Shown here one piece after another: positions 5,732 to 6,318 of a stretch of DNA of 6,318 bases. Position 1 is the first letter of the stretch. The number at the start of each line of letters is the position of its first letter. Below the pieces are notes generated by a model, which was not told the DNA's origin, did no database searches, and saw only the letters and a list, made by a program, of their open reading frames with translations. The translations under genes and the position numbers were made by a program. This stretch comes from Nitrosopumilaceae archaeon. GTDB taxonomy: Archaea > Thermoproteota > Nitrososphaeria > Nitrososphaerales > Nitrosopumilaceae. The stretch lies in contig JACENB010000012.1 in the NCBI GenBank assembly GCA_013867245.1, positions 1 to 6,318 on the forward strand, written 5' to 3'.

Positions 5732-6318
5732 CTAATCTGGATCTTCGTAATTTTCTTTTCTGTCACCACTAGAATCAGTACTTTCCATTGGCTTCATCTT
5801 GCTTTCTAAAACATCCATTCTTGCTCTGTACCCTTCTGCATATTCTAATTCTGATGGAACTAGTGTTGCTGGATGGATGAATCCTTGACTTCTAATTGCC
5901 ATTGCTTTTTCTGTTGCTCTTTCTCTGATTAGATCCCAGTCTGGTGTTGAGAATCCATCAAATGGTCCCGTAAACTTTCCATTGTGCATACTAAAGACAA
6001 GTGCCTCAACAATTGGAATACAAAAGTTGATTGTAGCTGCAGAGTTTAGTTTCACAGGCATTAATGGCATATTGTGACTTCCTCTTGTGTTTCCTGCAAC
6101 AAAATGTGGATTGTTAAATACGCTACCTACTTCTTCCGTTGCGGGGAATTTTTTTTGAGTTCTAACAACACAAATTGGATCGTCTTTTCCAACATATGTT
6201 CCTGCAATATTGTGTAATCTGTCAGTTGATGCTGCAAGAATTGGTTCTCCATCTTTTGTTGTTACTGAATCTACAACATATCTTCCTGGATACATCAATG
6301 CAGCTTCGATTGTTGGTT
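5732..6318 (-). CDS. fbp: Fructose-1,6-bisphosphate aldolase/phosphatase, C-terminal half (5' end off the right edge)
   Basis: This is the archaeal bifunctional gluconeogenic enzyme that makes fructose 1,6-bisphosphate from triose phosphates and then dephosphorylates it to fructose 6-phosphate, in the cytoplasm. The frame is open to the window edge, leaving 194 codons of an expected 370-400. Visible family signatures include PTIEAALMYPGRYVVDSV at the left of the fragment, GNTRGSHNMPLMPV, FTGPFDGFSTPDWDLIRER, AMAIRSQGFIHPATL and PSELEY. The tyrosine of ELEY probably corresponds to the C-terminal active-site tyrosine known in the Sulfolobus enzyme. The nucleophilic and metal-binding aspartates of the N-terminal half lie outside the window. 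A charged, probably disordered tail (about 25 residues, ending KENYEDPD) extends past the catalytic core. An apparent start at 6298 is a leucine codon (TTG) inside the gene, not the true start. Confidence 0.93.
   Translation of the reverse strand, partial: PTIEAALMYPGRYVVDSVTTKDGEPILAASTDRLHNIAGTYVGKDDPICVVRTQKKFPATEEVGSVFNNPHFVAGNTRGSHNMPLMPVKLNSAATINFCIPIVEALVFSMHNGKFTGPFDGFSTPDWDLIRERATEKAMAIRSQGFIHPATLVPSELEYAEGYRARMDVLESKMKPMESTDSSGDRKENYEDPD

Noticed and set aside
6293..6298. Apparent start codon of the fructose-bisphosphate aldolase/phosphatase at 6298
   Set aside because: The codon at 6296-6298 is TTG (leucine) inside the conserved EAALMYPGR stretch, and the frame stays open to the window edge. 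The gene is truncated by the window, not by a mutation.
1..6318. Search by eye for CRISPR repeats, insertion sequences, tRNA or rRNA genes, riboswitches and defence genes
   Set aside because: No regularly spaced repeats, terminal inverted repeats, transposase motifs, or GC-rich structured RNA segments were seen. Gaps between genes are all under 100 bp and AT-rich. Small non-coding RNAs cannot be excluded by reading alone.

Overview
The window is about two-thirds AT and looks like the genome of an ammonia-oxidising archaeon (Thaumarchaeota/Nitrososphaerota, Nitrosopumilus-like). The grounds are an archaeal ATP-dependent DNA ligase, an archaeal bifunctional fructose-1,6-bisphosphate aldolase/phosphatase, an archaeal tRNA-splicing endonuclease, a PhoU-like DUF47 protein, compact spacing, and TATA-like boxes about 24-33 bases upstream of start codons. 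The genus-level placement is an inference; no rRNA gene is present to confirm it.

Layout. Bases 1-1396 (minus strand) hold the first 465 codons of a large tandem short-chain dehydrogenase/reductase (SDR) protein whose C-terminus lies off the left edge. Its divergent neighbour across a 96-bp promoter region is a two-gene plus-strand operon (1493-1729 and 1732-2109) encoding small proteins I do not recognise. From 2106 to the right edge all genes are on the minus strand. In transcription order they are: fructose-1,6-bisphosphate aldolase/phosphatase (5' end off the right edge), a two-helix membrane protein of unknown function, DNA ligase, a DUF47/PhoU-like protein, and tRNA-splicing endonuclease. 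The last plus-strand gene and the endonuclease gene converge and share four bases, so their stop codons interlock. No stretch longer than 100 bases lacks a gene.

How the genes fit together. Most are housekeeping: gluconeogenesis, DNA joining and tRNA intron removal. The membrane protein and ligase genes are 36 bp apart and may be cotranscribed; DUF47 has a good TATA box of its own. I see no mobile element, CRISPR array, RNA gene or defence island. The most interesting gene is the tandem SDR. As far as I can recall the families, its layout and several motifs match the N-terminal (malonate-semialdehyde-reducing) half of the Chloroflexus bifunctional malonyl-CoA reductase, but its first domain lacks the catalytic lysine of YxxxK. 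In an organism expected to fix CO2 by the 3-hydroxypropionate/4-hydroxybutyrate cycle, that deserves a second look. The two-gene unknown operon is the other candidate for new biology.
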